A stretch of 64,000 nucleotides of DNA from Streptomyces sp. HmicA12. Lineage in GTDB: Bacteria; Actinomycetota; Actinomycetes; Streptomycetales; Streptomycetaceae. The notes below the pieces were generated by a model. That model did not search any database. It had not been told where the DNA came from and worked only from the letters and a program-made list of their open reading frames with translations. The position numbers and the translations under genes were made by a program. Positions 30,161-39,463 of this stretch are shown piece by piece (position 1 is the stretch's first letter; each line of letters begins with the position of its first letter). The stretch is from the NCBI RefSeq assembly GCF_000373565.1, contig NZ_KB891842.1, positions 62,001 to 126,000 on the forward strand. The letters run 5' to 3'.

Positions 30161-31159
30161 GTGCCACGTCAGTTCACTCTCTTCACCGGCCAGTGGGCGG
30201 ACCTGCCTTTGGAGGAGGTCTGCCGACTGGCTCGCGACTTCGGCTACGACGGCCTGGAACTCGCCTGCTGGGGCGACCACTTCGAGGTCGACAAGGCGCT
30301 CGCCGACCCGGACTACGTGAAGGGCCGCCACACCGTCCTCGACAAGTACGGCCTCAAGTGCTGGGCGATCTCCAACCACCTGGTCGGCCAGGCCGTCTGC
30401 GACGCCATCATCGACGAACGCCACGAGGCGATCCTGCCCGCCCGGATCTGGGGCGACGGCGAGGCCGAGGGCGTACGGCAGCGGGCCGCCGCCGAGATCA
30501 AGGACACGGCCCGCGCGGCGGCGGCCTTCGGCGTCGACACGGTCATCGGCTTCACCGGCTCGTCGATCTGGCACCTGGTCGCGATGTTCCCGCCCGCGCC
30601 CGAGTCGATGATCGAGCGCGGCTACGAGGACTTCGCCGAGCGCTGGAACCCGATCCTCGACGTCTTCGACGCGGAGGGCGTCCGCTTCGCGCACGAGGTC
30701 CACCCGAGCGAGATCGCGTACGACTACTGGACGACGCACAAGGCGCTCGCCGCGGTCGACCACCGGCCGGCCTTCGGCCTCAACTTCGACCCGTCGCACT
30801 TCGTGTGGCAGGACCTCGACCCGGTCGGTTTCCTCTGGGACTTCCGCGACCGCATCTACCACGTCGACTGCAAGGAGGCGCGCAAGCGCCTCGACGGCCG
30901 CAACGGCCGCCTCGGCTCCCACCTCCCGTGGGGCGACCCGCGACGCGGCTGGGACTTCGTCTCGGCCGGCCACGGTGACGTGCCGTGGGAGGACGTGTTC
31001 CGCATGCTCCGCTCGATCGAGTACGCGGGCCCGATCTCGGTGGAGTGGGAAGACGCGGGCATGGATCGCCTCCAGGGCGCCCCGGAGGCGCTGCGCAGCC
31101 TGAAGGCGTTCGACTTCGAGCCGCCCACCTCGTCGTTCGATTCGGCGTTCAGCAGCTAG
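30161..31159 (+). CDS. Sugar phosphate isomerase/epimerase (AP-endonuclease-2 TIM barrel)
   Basis: 332 aa. TIM-barrel metal-site segments are visible: [36 protein letters not shown] and [10 protein letters not shown]. The start is GTG 30161 with GAGGAGG overlapping the stop of the preceding dehydrogenase gene. It resembles isomerases/epimerases or dehydratases such as IolE that act on keto-sugars. It probably follows the Gfo/Idh/MocA enzyme in a pathway. Confidence 0.92.
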   Translation: MPRQFTLFTGQWADLPLEEVCRLARDFGYDGLELACWGDHFEVDKALADPDYVKGRHTVLDKYGLKCWAISNHLVGQAVCDAIIDERHEAILPARIWGDGEAEGVRQRAAAEIKDTARAAAAFGVDTVIGFTGSSIWHLVAMFPPAPESMIERGYEDFAERWNPILDVFDAEGVRFAHEVHPSEIAYDYWTTHKALAAVDHRPAFGLNFDPSHFVWQDLDPVGFLWDFRDRIYHVDCKEARKRLDGRNGRLGSHLPWGDPRRGWDFVSAGHGDVPWEDVFRMLRSIEYAGPISVEWEDAGMDRLQGAPEALRSLKAFDFEPPTSSFDSAFSS

Positions 31160-31459
31160 CGCCCCGTAGCGGTGCGGGGAACTGCGCGACCAGCCACAAC
31201 GGACGCGCAGTCGCTGCACCCTGCCCAAAACCCCCTTTGTCCACGTGCAGGAGAAAGCTCAACGAACCTGCGCACAAGGTCTATCCGAGCAAGACAAACG
31301 CGGCTAACTTCCTGCCGTGTACATGGCACACAGTTCATGGCGCACAGTTCATGGCGCTCAGTCATGGCACGCCTCCGGGGTGACGGCGCACCCCGGCGCC
31401 CGCACCGCACGTCTACGCACCCATCCCGTACGGCCCACCCCGTTCCCGGAGGGATTTTC
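31159..31459 (+). repeat. Intergenic region with a dispersed repeat and 14-bp tandem repeats
   Basis: This 300-bp gap has no gene. The first 42 bp are a copy of the dispersed repeat (GCGGGGAACTGCGCGACCAG) right at the stop codon. At 31329-31369 CACAGTTCATGGCG occurs twice in tandem and a third, imperfect copy follows (CTCAGTCATGGCA). These lie 90-130 bp upstream of the next start, so they could be an operator array or promoter element. An independent promoter for the large secreted protein is likely. Confidence 0.65.
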
Positions 31460-34400
31460 GTGCACAGCAGCAGTAGAACCCGCAGCAGAACCGGAGCCGG
31501 GACCACACGGCGCTCCAGATTTCGCACCACCCTCGCTCTGCTCACCGGTTCCGTCCTGATCGGCTCGTCCCTGGCGCTGGCCGCGCCGGGCACGGCCAGC
31601 GCCCACCCGGACCACCCGGACGAGCCCGCCGCCGCATCGGACTTCCAGCAGGTCACCCTCGCCAAGGGCGCGGACGAGACCGGCGAGCCCATGTCGCTGG
31701 CCGTGCTCCCGGACCGCAGCGTCCTGCACACCTCCCGTGACGGCACCCTGCGCCTGACCGACGCGGGCGGCAGCACCTCCGTCGCCGGCAAGCTCGACGT
31801 GTACAGCCACGACGAGGAGGGCCTGCAGGGCGTCGGTATCGACCCGGGCTTCAAGGACAACCGGTTCATCTATCTCTACTACGCGCCGCCCCTGGACACC
31901 CCGTCCGGCGACGCCCCGGAGAACGGCACCGCCGCCGACTTCGCCAAGTTCGACGGCGTGAACCGCCTGGCCCGCTTCGTCCTCAAGGAGGACGGCACCC
32001 TCGACAAGGCCAGCGAGAAGAACATCCTCGAGGTCAAGACCTCCCGCGGCACCTGCTGCCACGTCGGCGGCGACATCGACTTCGACGCCGACGGCAACCT
32101 GTACCTGTCGACCGGCGACGACACCAACCCCTTCGCCTCCGACGGCTACACCCCGATCGACGAGCGGGCCGACCGCAACCCCGCCTTCGACGCGCAGCGC
32201 AGCTCCGGCAACACCAACGACCTGCGCGGCAAGGTGCTCCGCATCAAGGTGAAGGCCGACGGCACGTACGACATCCCCGAGGGCAACCTCTTCGCGCCGG
32301 GCACCGAGAAGACCCGCCCCGAGATCTACGCGATGGGCTTCCGCAACCCGTTCCGCATCAGCGTCGACAAGCCCACCGGCACCGTCTACGTGGGCGACTA
32401 CGGCCCGGACGCGGGCGCCGCCGACCCGAAGCGCGGCCCGGCGGGCCAGGTCGAGTTCGCCAAGATCACCAAGGCGGGCAACTTCGGCTGGCCGTACTGC
32501 ACCGGCAAGAACGACGCCTACGTCGACTACGACTTCGCCACCAAGGCGTCCGGCGCCACCTTCGACTGCGCCGCGCCGAAGAACACCTCGCCGAACAACA
32601 CCGGCATCACCGACCTGCCCGCGGCCCAGCCCGCCTGGATCCCGTACGACGGCCCGTCCGTGCCCGAGTTCGGCACCGGGTCCGAGTCGCCGATGGCCGG
32701 CCCCGTCTACCGCTACGACGCGAACCTCGACTCCCCGGTGAAGTTCCCCGAGGAGTACGACGGAGACTTCTTCGCCGGCGAGTTCGGCCGCCAGTGGATC
32801 AAGCGGATCGAGCAGGACGGCGACGGGAACGTCTCGAAGATCAACGACTTCCCGTGGTCCGGCACCCAGGTCATGGACAGCGCCTTCGGCCCCGACGGCG
32901 CGCTCTACGTCCTCGACTACGGCCTCTCCTGGTTCGGCGGCGACGAGCACTCCGCGCTCTACCGCATCGAGAACGCGACCGGCGGTCACTCGCCGATCGT
33001 CGAGGCCAAGGCCAGCAAGACCTCCGGTCAGTCGCCGCTGCGCACGACCTTCACGGCGACCGGCACCGACGCCGACGACGATCCCATCACCTACAGCTGG
33101 GACTTCGGCGACGGCACCAAGGGGACCGGCGCCAACCCGAGCCACACGTACCGCAAGGACGGCACGTACGTCGTGACCGTCACCGGTGACGACGGCACGG
33201 GACGCACCGGATCCGCCAACGTCCGTGTGGTCGTCGGCAACACCGCCCCGACGGTCGACTTCCAGTCCCCGGCGAACGGTTCGCTGTTCAAGTTCGGTGA
33301 CACCATCCCGTTCAAGGTCGCCGTCAGCGACCCCGAGGACGGCACGATCGACTGCTCCAAGGTCACCGTGCGCTACCTCCTGGGCCACGACAACCACGCC
33401 CACGAGCTCACCTCGGTCAAGGGCTGCGAAGGCACCATCACCGTGCCCGCGGACTCCGAGCACGACCCGAACGCCAACATCTACGGCGTGCTCGACGCCG
33501 AGTACACCGACGGCGGGGGCGGCGGCCAGGCCGCGCTGACCTCGCACGACCAGGTCCAGCTCCAGCCGCGCCACCGCCAGGCCGAGCACTACACCAAGCA
33601 GCAGGGCACCACGCTGCAGAACAAGACCGAGGCCAACGGCGGCAAGACCGTCGGCGACATCAACGACGGCGACTGGATCTCCTTCACCCCGTACAACCTC
33701 ACCGGCGCCAACAAGCTCACCGCCCGGATCTCCTCCGGCGGCGCGGGCGGCTTCCTCGAGGTGCGCACCGGGTCGGCGACCGGCACCCTGCTGGGCTCCA
33801 CCCCGGTCCCGGTGACGGGCGGCTGGGAGACGTTCCAGAACGTCGACGTGGCGCTGCGCAACGTCCCGAAGAAGACCACCGACCTGTACCTCGTGTTCAA
33901 GGGCGGTGACGGCGCGCTCTACGACGTCGACGACTTCGAGATCACCGGCGACGCCCCGGTGAAGGGCGCCAAGCGGGTCCTCGTCTTCTCCAAGACGGCC
34001 GGCTTCCGCCACGACGCGATCCCCGAGGGCATCGCCGCCCTGAAGGAACTCGGCGCGAAGAGCGACATCACCGTCGACGCCACCGAGTCCGCCGACCAGT
34101 TCACCACGAACAACCTCGCCCGTTACGACGCGGTGGTCTTCCTGTCCACCACGGGTGACGTCCTCAACGACACCCAGCAGAAGGCGTTCGAGGACTACAT
34201 CGCCAAGGGCGGCGGCTACATGGGCATCCACGCCGCCGCCGACACCGAGTACGACTGGGCCTACTACGGCGGCCTCGTCGGCGCCTACTTCGACTCGCAC
34301 CCGGCCGTCCAGAAGGCCACCGTGCGCGTCGAGGACCAGGCCAACCCGGCCACCGCGCACCTCGGCGGCGCCTGGGAGAAGACCGACGAGCTGTACAACT

Positions 34401-35191
34401 ACCGCACCAACCCGCGCGACAAGGTCCACGTCCTCGCCAACCTGGACGAGACCACGTACTCGGGCGGCACCATGAAGGGCGACCACCCGATCGCCTGGTG
34501 CCAGAGCTACGGCGGCGGCCGCTCCTTCTACACCGGCCTCGGCCACACCAAGGAGTCCTACGCCGACGAGGCCTTCCGCACCCACCTCCTCGGCGGCCTC
34601 AAGTACGCCGCCGGACAGGTCAAGGCGGACTGCAGGCCCAACAAGGACTACCGGCCGATCTTCAACGGCCAGTCCCTGGACGGCTGGAAGCAGGCAGGCC
34701 CCGGAAAGTTCAACGTCAAGGACGGCACCCTGGAGTCCGAGGGCGGCATGGGCCTGCTCTGGTACCAGGCCAAGGAGCTGAAGTCGTACTCCCTCAAGCT
34801 CGACTGGAAGATGCAGGGCGATGACAACTCCGGGATCTTCGTGGGCTTCCCGGCCTCCGACGACCCCTGGTCCGCGGTGAACAAGGGCTACGAGATCCAG
34901 ATCGACGCCACCGACGCGGCGGACCGCACCACGGGTTCGATCTACACGTTCAAGGCGGCGAACATCAAGGCCCGTGACGCGGCCCTGCGCCCGCCCGGCC
35001 AGTGGAACTCCTACGAGATCAGGGTCCAGGGCGAACGCCTCCAGGTGTTCCTCAACGGAGTCAAGATCAACGACTTCACCAACAAGGACCCCGAGCGGAG
35101 CCTGACCGACGGCTACGTCGGCATCCAGAACCACGGCGCCGACGACCAGGTCTCCTTCCGCGACATCCAGCTCAAGCAACTGCCCGACTAG
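31460..35191 (+). CDS. Secreted multidomain sugar dehydrogenase/PKD/CBM6/ThuA/3-keto-disaccharide hydrolase protein
   Basis: 1243 aa. The signal peptide (residues 1-48) contains an RRSRF pair and ends near TASA. Residues ~60-505 are a glucose/sorbosone-dehydrogenase-type propeller (GLQGVGIDPGFKDN, GNTNDLRGKVLRI, EIYAMGFRNPFRIS). Residues ~515-593 are a PKD domain (YSWDFGDGTKGTG). Residues ~595-695 form an Ig-like segment. Residues ~705-830 are a CBM6-like module (QAEHYTKQQG, NDGDWISF). Residues ~836-1054 are a ThuA domain (KRVLVFSKTAGFRHDAI, GGGYMGIHAA). Residues ~1063-1243 are a 3-keto-disaccharide hydrolase (DUF1080) domain (IFNGQSLDGWKQ, DDNSGIFVGF, NKGYEIQID). GTG 31460 has GGAGGG upstream. 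It probably binds, oxidises and cleaves sugars outside the cell and feeds the importer (inference). Confidence 0.93.
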   Translation: MHSSSRTRSRTGAGTTRRSRFRTTLALLTGSVLIGSSLALAAPGTASAHPDHPDEPAAASDFQQVTLAKGADETGEPMSLAVLPDRSVLHTSRDGTLRLTDAGGSTSVAGKLDVYSHDEEGLQGVGIDPGFKDNRFIYLYYAPPLDTPSGDAPENGTAADFAKFDGVNRLARFVLKEDGTLDKASEKNILEVKTSRGTCCHVGGDIDFDADGNLYLSTGDDTNPFASDGYTPIDERADRNPAFDAQRSSGNTNDLRGKVLRIKVKADGTYDIPEGNLFAPGTEKTRPEIYAMGFRNPFRISVDKPTGTVYVGDYGPDAGAADPKRGPAGQVEFAKITKAGNFGWPYCTGKNDAYVDYDFATKASGATFDCAAPKNTSPNNTGITDLPAAQPAWIPYDGPSVPEFGTGSESPMAGPVYRYDANLDSPVKFPEEYDGDFFAGEFGRQWIKRIEQDGDGNVSKINDFPWSGTQVMDSAFGPDGALYVLDYGLSWFGGDEHSALYRIENATGGHSPIVEAKASKTSGQSPLRTTFTATGTDADDDPITYSWDFGDGTKGTGANPSHTYRKDGTYVVTVTGDDGTGRTGSANVRVVVGNTAPTVDFQSPANGSLFKFGDTIPFKVAVSDPEDGTIDCSKVTVRYLLGHDNHAHELTSVKGCEGTITVPADSEHDPNANIYGVLDAEYTDGGGGGQAALTSHDQVQLQPRHRQAEHYTKQQGTTLQNKTEANGGKTVGDINDGDWISFTPYNLTGANKLTARISSGGAGGFLEVRTGSATGTLLGSTPVPVTGGWETFQNVDVALRNVPKKTTDLYLVFKGGDGALYDVDDFEITGDAPVKGAKRVLVFSKTAGFRHDAIPEGIAALKELGAKSDITVDATESADQFTTNNLARYDAVVFLSTTGDVLNDTQQKAFEDYIAKGGGYMGIHAAADTEYDWAYYGGLVGAYFDSHPAVQKATVRVEDQANPATAHLGGAWEKTDELYNYRTNPRDKVHVLANLDETTYSGGTMKGDHPIAWCQSYGGGRSFYTGLGHTKESYADEAFRTHLLGGLKYAAGQVKADCRPNKDYRPIFNGQSLDGWKQAGPGKFNVKDGTLESEGGMGLLWYQAKELKSYSLKLDWKMQGDDNSGIFVGFPASDDPWSAVNKGYEIQIDATDAADRTTGSIYTFKAANIKARDAALRPPGQWNSYEIRVQGERLQVFLNGVKINDFTNKDPERSLTDGYVGIQNHGADDQVSFRDIQLKQLPD

Positions 35192-35401
35192 GGCCCACCC
35201 GGCTGATCCGGTCGCACGAGGGCGACGGCACGCCCTCGACCCGCACCCGCACCCGCGACCGGATCCGCCGCCATGGCCCCCGGGCCATCGAACGGCGGCG
35301 GGCGGAGGACGCCGGACCTCCGCCCGCCGTCCCACCCCACCCCGTCCGGCACCGCTCATTCCAGGCTCACCCCCGGTTCGTGTTCGACAAGGAGGCTGCC
35401 C
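35192..35401 (+). terminator. Two adjacent stem-loops after the secreted protein gene
   Basis: A two-tier structure spans 35205-35265: outer arms GATCCGGTCGC/GCGACCGGATC (11 bp) enclose inner arms CGAGGGCG/CGCCCTCG (8 bp). A second hairpin at 35296-35308 and 35317-35329 has a 13-bp GC-rich stem. No gene is seen. Termination or attenuation before the ebo-like operon is likely, with that operon's promoter in the remaining ~70 bp. Confidence 0.6.
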
Positions 35402-36541
35402 ATGTCCGCCGAACCGTCCCTCCCCACCACCTCGCCCCGCTTCGGTGTCTGGCTCATCGGCGCCCGCGGCTCCGTCGCCACGACCGCCGTCGCGGGCTGC
35501 GCCGCCGTCGCCGCGGGACTGCACCCGCCGACCGGCATGGTCACCGAGACCACCCCCTTCACCGACTCCGGTCTGCCAACGTTGTCGTCGCTCGTCTTCG
35601 GCGGCCACGACACCACCTCCTGTCCGCTGCCCAAACGCGCCGAACAACTGGCCGCGGGCGGTGTCCTGCCGCACGGCCTCCCCGCCGCGGTCCACGCCGA
35701 ACTGGCCGCCGCCGACCGGGAGATCCGCCCCGGCGGCCCGCTGCCCGGCCGCGACGACACCCGCTCGCAGGACGAGCTGATCGACACCTTCGCCGCCGAT
35801 ATCCGCGCTTTCGTACGGGACCAGGGCCTCGCCGGCGCGGTCGTCGTGAACGTCGCCTCGACCGAACCCGTCCCCACCGACGGCGCCCTGCCGCCCAGCT
35901 CCCTCTACGCCGCGGCCGCTCTGTGCGCCGACTGCCCCTACGTCAACTTCACCCCCTCGTCAGGCCTGCACCATCCGTCCCTCGCGGAGCCGGCCGCGTC
36001 GGCCCGTGTCCCCTTCGCGGGCCGCGACGGCAAGACGGGGCAGACCCTCCTGCGCTCCGTGCTCGGCCCGATGTTCCTGCAGCGCGCCCTCGCCGTACGC
36101 GCCTGGTCCGGCACCAACCTCCTCGGCGGCGGCGACGGCGCCGCCCTCGCCGACCCGGCCGCGGCCGCCGCCAAGAACGCCGGCAAGGAACGCGTCCTCA
36201 CCGACACCCTCGGCACCACCCCGCAGGGCGAGGTCCACATCGACGACGTCCCCGCCCTCGGTGACTGGAAGACCGCCTGGGACCACATCGCGTTCGACGG
36301 CTTCCTCGGCGCCCGCATGGTCCTCCAGACCACCTGGCAGGGCTGCGACTCCGCACTCGCCGCACCCCTGGTCCTGGACCTGGCCCGGCTGCTGCTGCGC
36401 GCCCGGGCCGTCGGACTGACCGGCCCGCGACCGGAGCTGGCCTTCTACTTCAAGGACCCGGACCCCGGGTCGTCCGCGGCCCTGGGCGAGCAGTACGCCA
36501 CACTGGTGGACTTCGCGGCCCGCCTGCGAGGCGCAGTATGA
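35402..36541 (+). CDS. Inositol-3-phosphate-synthase-like protein
   Basis: 379 aa. The N-terminal Rossmann motif GVWLIGARGSVATTAVAGCAAVAAGL and the stretches VVVNVASTEPVP, YVNFTPSSGLHHPSL and GQTLLRSVLGPMFLQRALAVRAWSGTNLLGG are those of myo-inositol-1-phosphate synthase-like proteins. ATG 35402 follows AAGGAGG. It starts a seven-gene plus-strand operon in which neighbouring genes overlap or nearly abut. In ebo clusters of other bacteria a 3-dehydroquinate-synthase-like EboD supplies a cyclised sugar; this protein could fill that role with a cyclitol phosphate. That is a hypothesis. Confidence 0.88.
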   Translation: MSAEPSLPTTSPRFGVWLIGARGSVATTAVAGCAAVAAGLHPPTGMVTETTPFTDSGLPTLSSLVFGGHDTTSCPLPKRAEQLAAGGVLPHGLPAAVHAELAAADREIRPGGPLPGRDDTRSQDELIDTFAADIRAFVRDQGLAGAVVVNVASTEPVPTDGALPPSSLYAAAALCADCPYVNFTPSSGLHHPSLAEPAASARVPFAGRDGKTGQTLLRSVLGPMFLQRALAVRAWSGTNLLGGGDGAALADPAAAAAKNAGKERVLTDTLGTTPQGEVHIDDVPALGDWKTAWDHIAFDGFLGARMVLQTTWQGCDSALAAPLVLDLARLLLRARAVGLTGPRPELAFYFKDPDPGSSAALGEQYATLVDFAARLRGAV

Positions 36542-37596
36542 GCAGCTCAGCCCTGCGCGCCTGGGCCGAACTCCTGCGCCTGCCGGCCCTGTTCACCGTC
36601 CCCGGCGACGCCCTGGCGGGAGCGGCGGCGGTCGGCACACCCCCTGGCCGCGGCACCTTCCTCGCCATCGGCTCCTCGCTCTGCCTGTACGAGGCGGGCA
36701 TGGCCCTCAACGACTGGGCGGACCGTGCCGAGGACGCCGTCGACCGCCCCCATCGCCCCATCCCGTCGGGCCGCATCCGCCCCGCCGCGGCCCTGGCCGC
36801 GGCCGGAGCCTTCACCGCGGCCGGCGTGACCCTGGCCTTCCGCGCGGGCCGCACCCCCGGCCTGCTGGGCACCGCCCTCGCGGCGACGGTGTGGGCATAC
36901 GACCTGGGCCTGAAGCACACCCCGGCGGGTCCGGCCGCCATGGGCGCGGCCCGCGGCCTCGACGTCCTCCTCGGCGCAGGCGCCGCCCACCACGACTCCG
37001 TGAAGTCGCACCGCGCGAGTGGACGTGCGCCCGCACCTGCGGCGTCGGCCTCGGCAGGACGAGCGGCGTCGAGCCCTGTCGGCGCGACCGGACAACCTGC
37101 CACGCCGTCCCGGCCCCGCCGCTCGACTTCCGCGGCCGCGCCGCCCTTGACCGGTGGTCGCGGCGCCGACGCTCCGCGGCCCCTGCGCGCCGCCGCGACC
37201 GCCGCTCTGGTCCTCGCCACCCACACCGTCGCCGTCACCACGGTGTCCCGCCACGAGACGACGGGTGGGAACGTTCTGGCGCCGGCGGCGGCGCTGGCCA
37301 CCACAGCAGCCCTGACCACCGCTCTCCTCAGACCCCCGGTGGGCCGAGGCGCCGCAGCCCCCCTCGGCCTACCGGGTCCCACCGCATACGCCGTCACCAC
37401 GGCCCGCCCCCTTCTCCACGCCACGCTCAACCCCTCCCCACCCCTCACCCAAAGCGCCGTGGGCGCCGGGATCCGCGCGATGATCCCCCTCCAGGCGGCA
37501 CTGGCCGCCCGGGCCGGAGCTCCCCGAACAGCCCTCGTCACCGCGGCGCTCGCCCCGCTCGCCCGTCGCTTCGCGAAGCGGGTGAGTGTCACATGA
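36538..37596 (+). CDS. eboC: UbiA-like prenyltransferase-fold membrane protein (EboC)
   Basis: 352 aa. Its membrane part carries the first UbiA Asp motif in LNDWADRAEDAVDRPHRPIP, which normally binds a prenyl diphosphate through Mg2+. About 65 residues of low-complexity Ala/Pro/Ser/Arg sequence (~residues 155-220) interrupt the middle loop, and the second Asp-rich motif is not recognisable. Starts with ATGA overlap on the previous gene. EboC homologues are thought to help move a metabolite across the membrane; prenyl transfer is not proven. Confidence 0.85.
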   Translation: MSSSALRAWAELLRLPALFTVPGDALAGAAAVGTPPGRGTFLAIGSSLCLYEAGMALNDWADRAEDAVDRPHRPIPSGRIRPAAALAAAGAFTAAGVTLAFRAGRTPGLLGTALAATVWAYDLGLKHTPAGPAAMGAARGLDVLLGAGAAHHDSVKSHRASGRAPAPAASASAGRAASSPVGATGQPATPSRPRRSTSAAAPPLTGGRGADAPRPLRAAATAALVLATHTVAVTTVSRHETTGGNVLAPAAALATTAALTTALLRPPVGRGAAAPLGLPGPTAYAVTTARPLLHATLNPSPPLTQSAVGAGIRAMIPLQAALAARAGAPRTALVTAALAPLARRFAKRVSVT

Positions 37597-38699
37597 CCCC
37601 CCGTCTGACGCGCCCCGCCCCGCGCTGGGGCTACGGCACCAACGGCCTCACCGACCTTCGCCTCGACGACGCCCTCGCTCTCCTCTCCGACCTCGGCTAC
37701 GACGGCGTCGGCCTCACCCTCGACCACATGCACCTCGACCCGCAGGCCCCGGACCTCGCGACCCGTACCCGCCAGGTCGCCCGCACCCTGCACCGGCACC
37801 GCCTCACCGCCACCGTCGAGACCGGCGCCCGCTATGTCCTCGACCCGCGCCGCAAACACGGCCCCTCCCTCCTCGACCCCGATCCGGACGCCCGCGCGGC
37901 CCGTGTCCGACTACTCGTCCGCGCGGTCCAGGTCGCCGCCGATCTCGGAGCGCACGCGGTGCACTGCTTCAGCGGCATCACCCCGGCCGGCACCCACCCG
38001 GACATCGCGTGGCAGCGCCTGGCGCATGAACTGGGCCCCGTGCTGGACGCGGCCACCGGCGCGGGCGTCCCGCTCGCCATAGAGCCGGAACCCGGCCATC
38101 TCCTCGCCACACTCGCCGACTTCCACCACCTGCGCCGCACCCTCGGCAGCCCCGAGGCTCTCGGCCTCACCCTGGACATAGGCCACTGCCAGTGCCTGGA
38201 GCCCGAGTCGCCCGCCGACTGCATCAGGGCGGCGGCCCCCTGGCTGCGCCATGTCCAGATCGAGGACATGCGTCGCGGCGTCCATGAGCACCTGCCGTTC
38301 GGCGACGGCGAGATCGACTTTCCCCCTGTCCTCGACGCCCTGTCCGCCACCGGCTATCAGGGCCTGACCGTCGTCGAACTGCCCCGCCACTCCCACGCCG
38401 GCCCTCAACTCGCCGCCGAATCGCTCCGGTTCCTCCGTGCAGCGGCACGCGCGGGCGCGCCAACCGTGGCCTGGTCGGGGGAGGAGGCGCAGACCCACCC
38501 GGGTGCCGGGACCGGCGCCGGACCTCGTGCGCAGGCCCCCGACAGCGCGGCGTCGAGCAGCCCACCGGGGACGACGGGTTCGAGCCCCGAACCCGCCGAC
38601 CGGAACGAGCCCGGCCTCCACCCGAAGACGGCCGACCCGGCCAGGAGCGGGCTCCGGACAACGACGAGCGGCCGGATCGCGGGAGGAGGCACCTCATGA
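37593..38699 (+). CDS. TIM-barrel sugar phosphate isomerase/epimerase, ebo-operon associated
   Basis: 368 aa. The first ~285 residues are an AP-endonuclease-2-type barrel with metal-site segments LAIEPEPGHLL, GLTLDIGHCQCLE, HVQIEDMRRGVHEHLPFGDGEID and TVVELPRHS. The last ~80 residues are a low-complexity Pro/Ser/Gly/Ala tail. ATGA overlaps at both ends couple it to eboC and eboA. Substrate unknown; presumably the cyclic or keto-sugar intermediate of this operon. Confidence 0.88.
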   Translation: MTPRLTRPAPRWGYGTNGLTDLRLDDALALLSDLGYDGVGLTLDHMHLDPQAPDLATRTRQVARTLHRHRLTATVETGARYVLDPRRKHGPSLLDPDPDARAARVRLLVRAVQVAADLGAHAVHCFSGITPAGTHPDIAWQRLAHELGPVLDAATGAGVPLAIEPEPGHLLATLADFHHLRRTLGSPEALGLTLDIGHCQCLEPESPADCIRAAAPWLRHVQIEDMRRGVHEHLPFGDGEIDFPPVLDALSATGYQGLTVVELPRHSHAGPQLAAESLRFLRAAARAGAPTVAWSGEEAQTHPGAGTGAGPRAQAPDSAASSSPPGTTGSSPEPADRNEPGLHPKTADPARSGLRTTTSGRIAGGGTS

Positions 38700-39463
38700 C
38701 AAGCCCGAAGCACGCGGACAACCCAGAAGCGCCGACGAGTCCCAACACCCCGGACGGCACCGGTGCGTCGGTGACCTCTCCGCCCCCCGAAGCCACACCC
38801 TTGCCGAGCAGCCCGAGCAGCCCGAGCAGCCCGAGCAGCGCCTCGGACGCCCTCCGCGCCGAGCTCGACGCGTCCCTCCCCGGAAGCGCCCGTGCCTGGC
38901 TCGACCAGGCGCTGGCCGAAGCAGCCGCCGACAGCGGTGACGGTCGGGAAACCGAGCCGCCCGTATGGGAGTTGAGATTCGCCGAAGCCGGCCGCCGCAC
39001 CGGGCACGACCACGCCGACGCCACCCGCGTGCTCCTGCTGCACACCGCCCGCGCCGGCACGGACACCCTCACGCGCCTGTACGCCCAGGGTTCGGCCGCC
39101 GAACGCCGCGCTGTCCTGCACGCCCTGCCCGCCCTCGTCCCCGGCCCCGAGGGACTGCCGCTGATCGAGGACGCGCTGCGGACGAACGACACCCGGCTCG
39201 TCGCCGCGGCCGTCGGCCTGTACGCCGCGGCACACCTGCCCGCCCACCAGTGGCGGCACGCCGTCCTGAAGTGCCTGTTCACCGGCGTCCCCGTCGCGGC
39301 CGTCGCCGAACTGCCGGAGCGCGCCCACGGCGACAGCGAACTCGCCCGCATGCTCGGCGACTTCGCGGCGGAGCGGACCTCCGCCGGCCGGCCCGTCCCC
39401 GACGACCTGCACCGCGTCCTGGCCCTGACGTCCCCCGCGTCCCCCACGGCGAAGGAGTCCTGA
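38696..39463 (+). CDS. eboA: EboA-family metabolite traffic protein
   Basis: 255 aa. After a disordered N-terminus that contains a Ser-Ser-Pro repeat, residues ~50-250 form an alpha-helical domain with TRVLLLHTARAG, AERRAVLHALPAL and RHAVLKCLFTGVPVAAVAELPERA, which match EboA. EboA has no known catalytic activity. The stop overlaps the next start (TGATG). The head is encoded by four 9-bp tandem units at 38804-38839. Confidence 0.85.
   Translation: MTSPKHADNPEAPTSPNTPDGTGASVTSPPPEATPLPSSPSSPSSPSSASDALRAELDASLPGSARAWLDQALAEAAADSGDGRETEPPVWELRFAEAGRRTGHDHADATRVLLLHTARAGTDTLTRLYAQGSAAERRAVLHALPALVPGPEGLPLIEDALRTNDTRLVAAAVGLYAAAHLPAHQWRHAVLKCLFTGVPVAAVAELPERAHGDSELARMLGDFAAERTSAGRPVPDDLHRVLALTSPASPTAKES
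38804..38839 (+). repeat. Four tandem copies of CCGAGCAGC inside eboA
   Basis: Four perfect 9-bp units encode Pro-Ser-Ser repeats in the disordered head of EboA. Copy-number changes would keep the frame. Confidence 0.85.

Noticed and set aside
31358-35695. A 1445-codon open frame on the minus strand
   Set aside because: It is antisense to the secreted multidomain protein, has low-complexity Gly/Val/Arg/Asp composition and no domain. It arises from the high GC content of the true gene.
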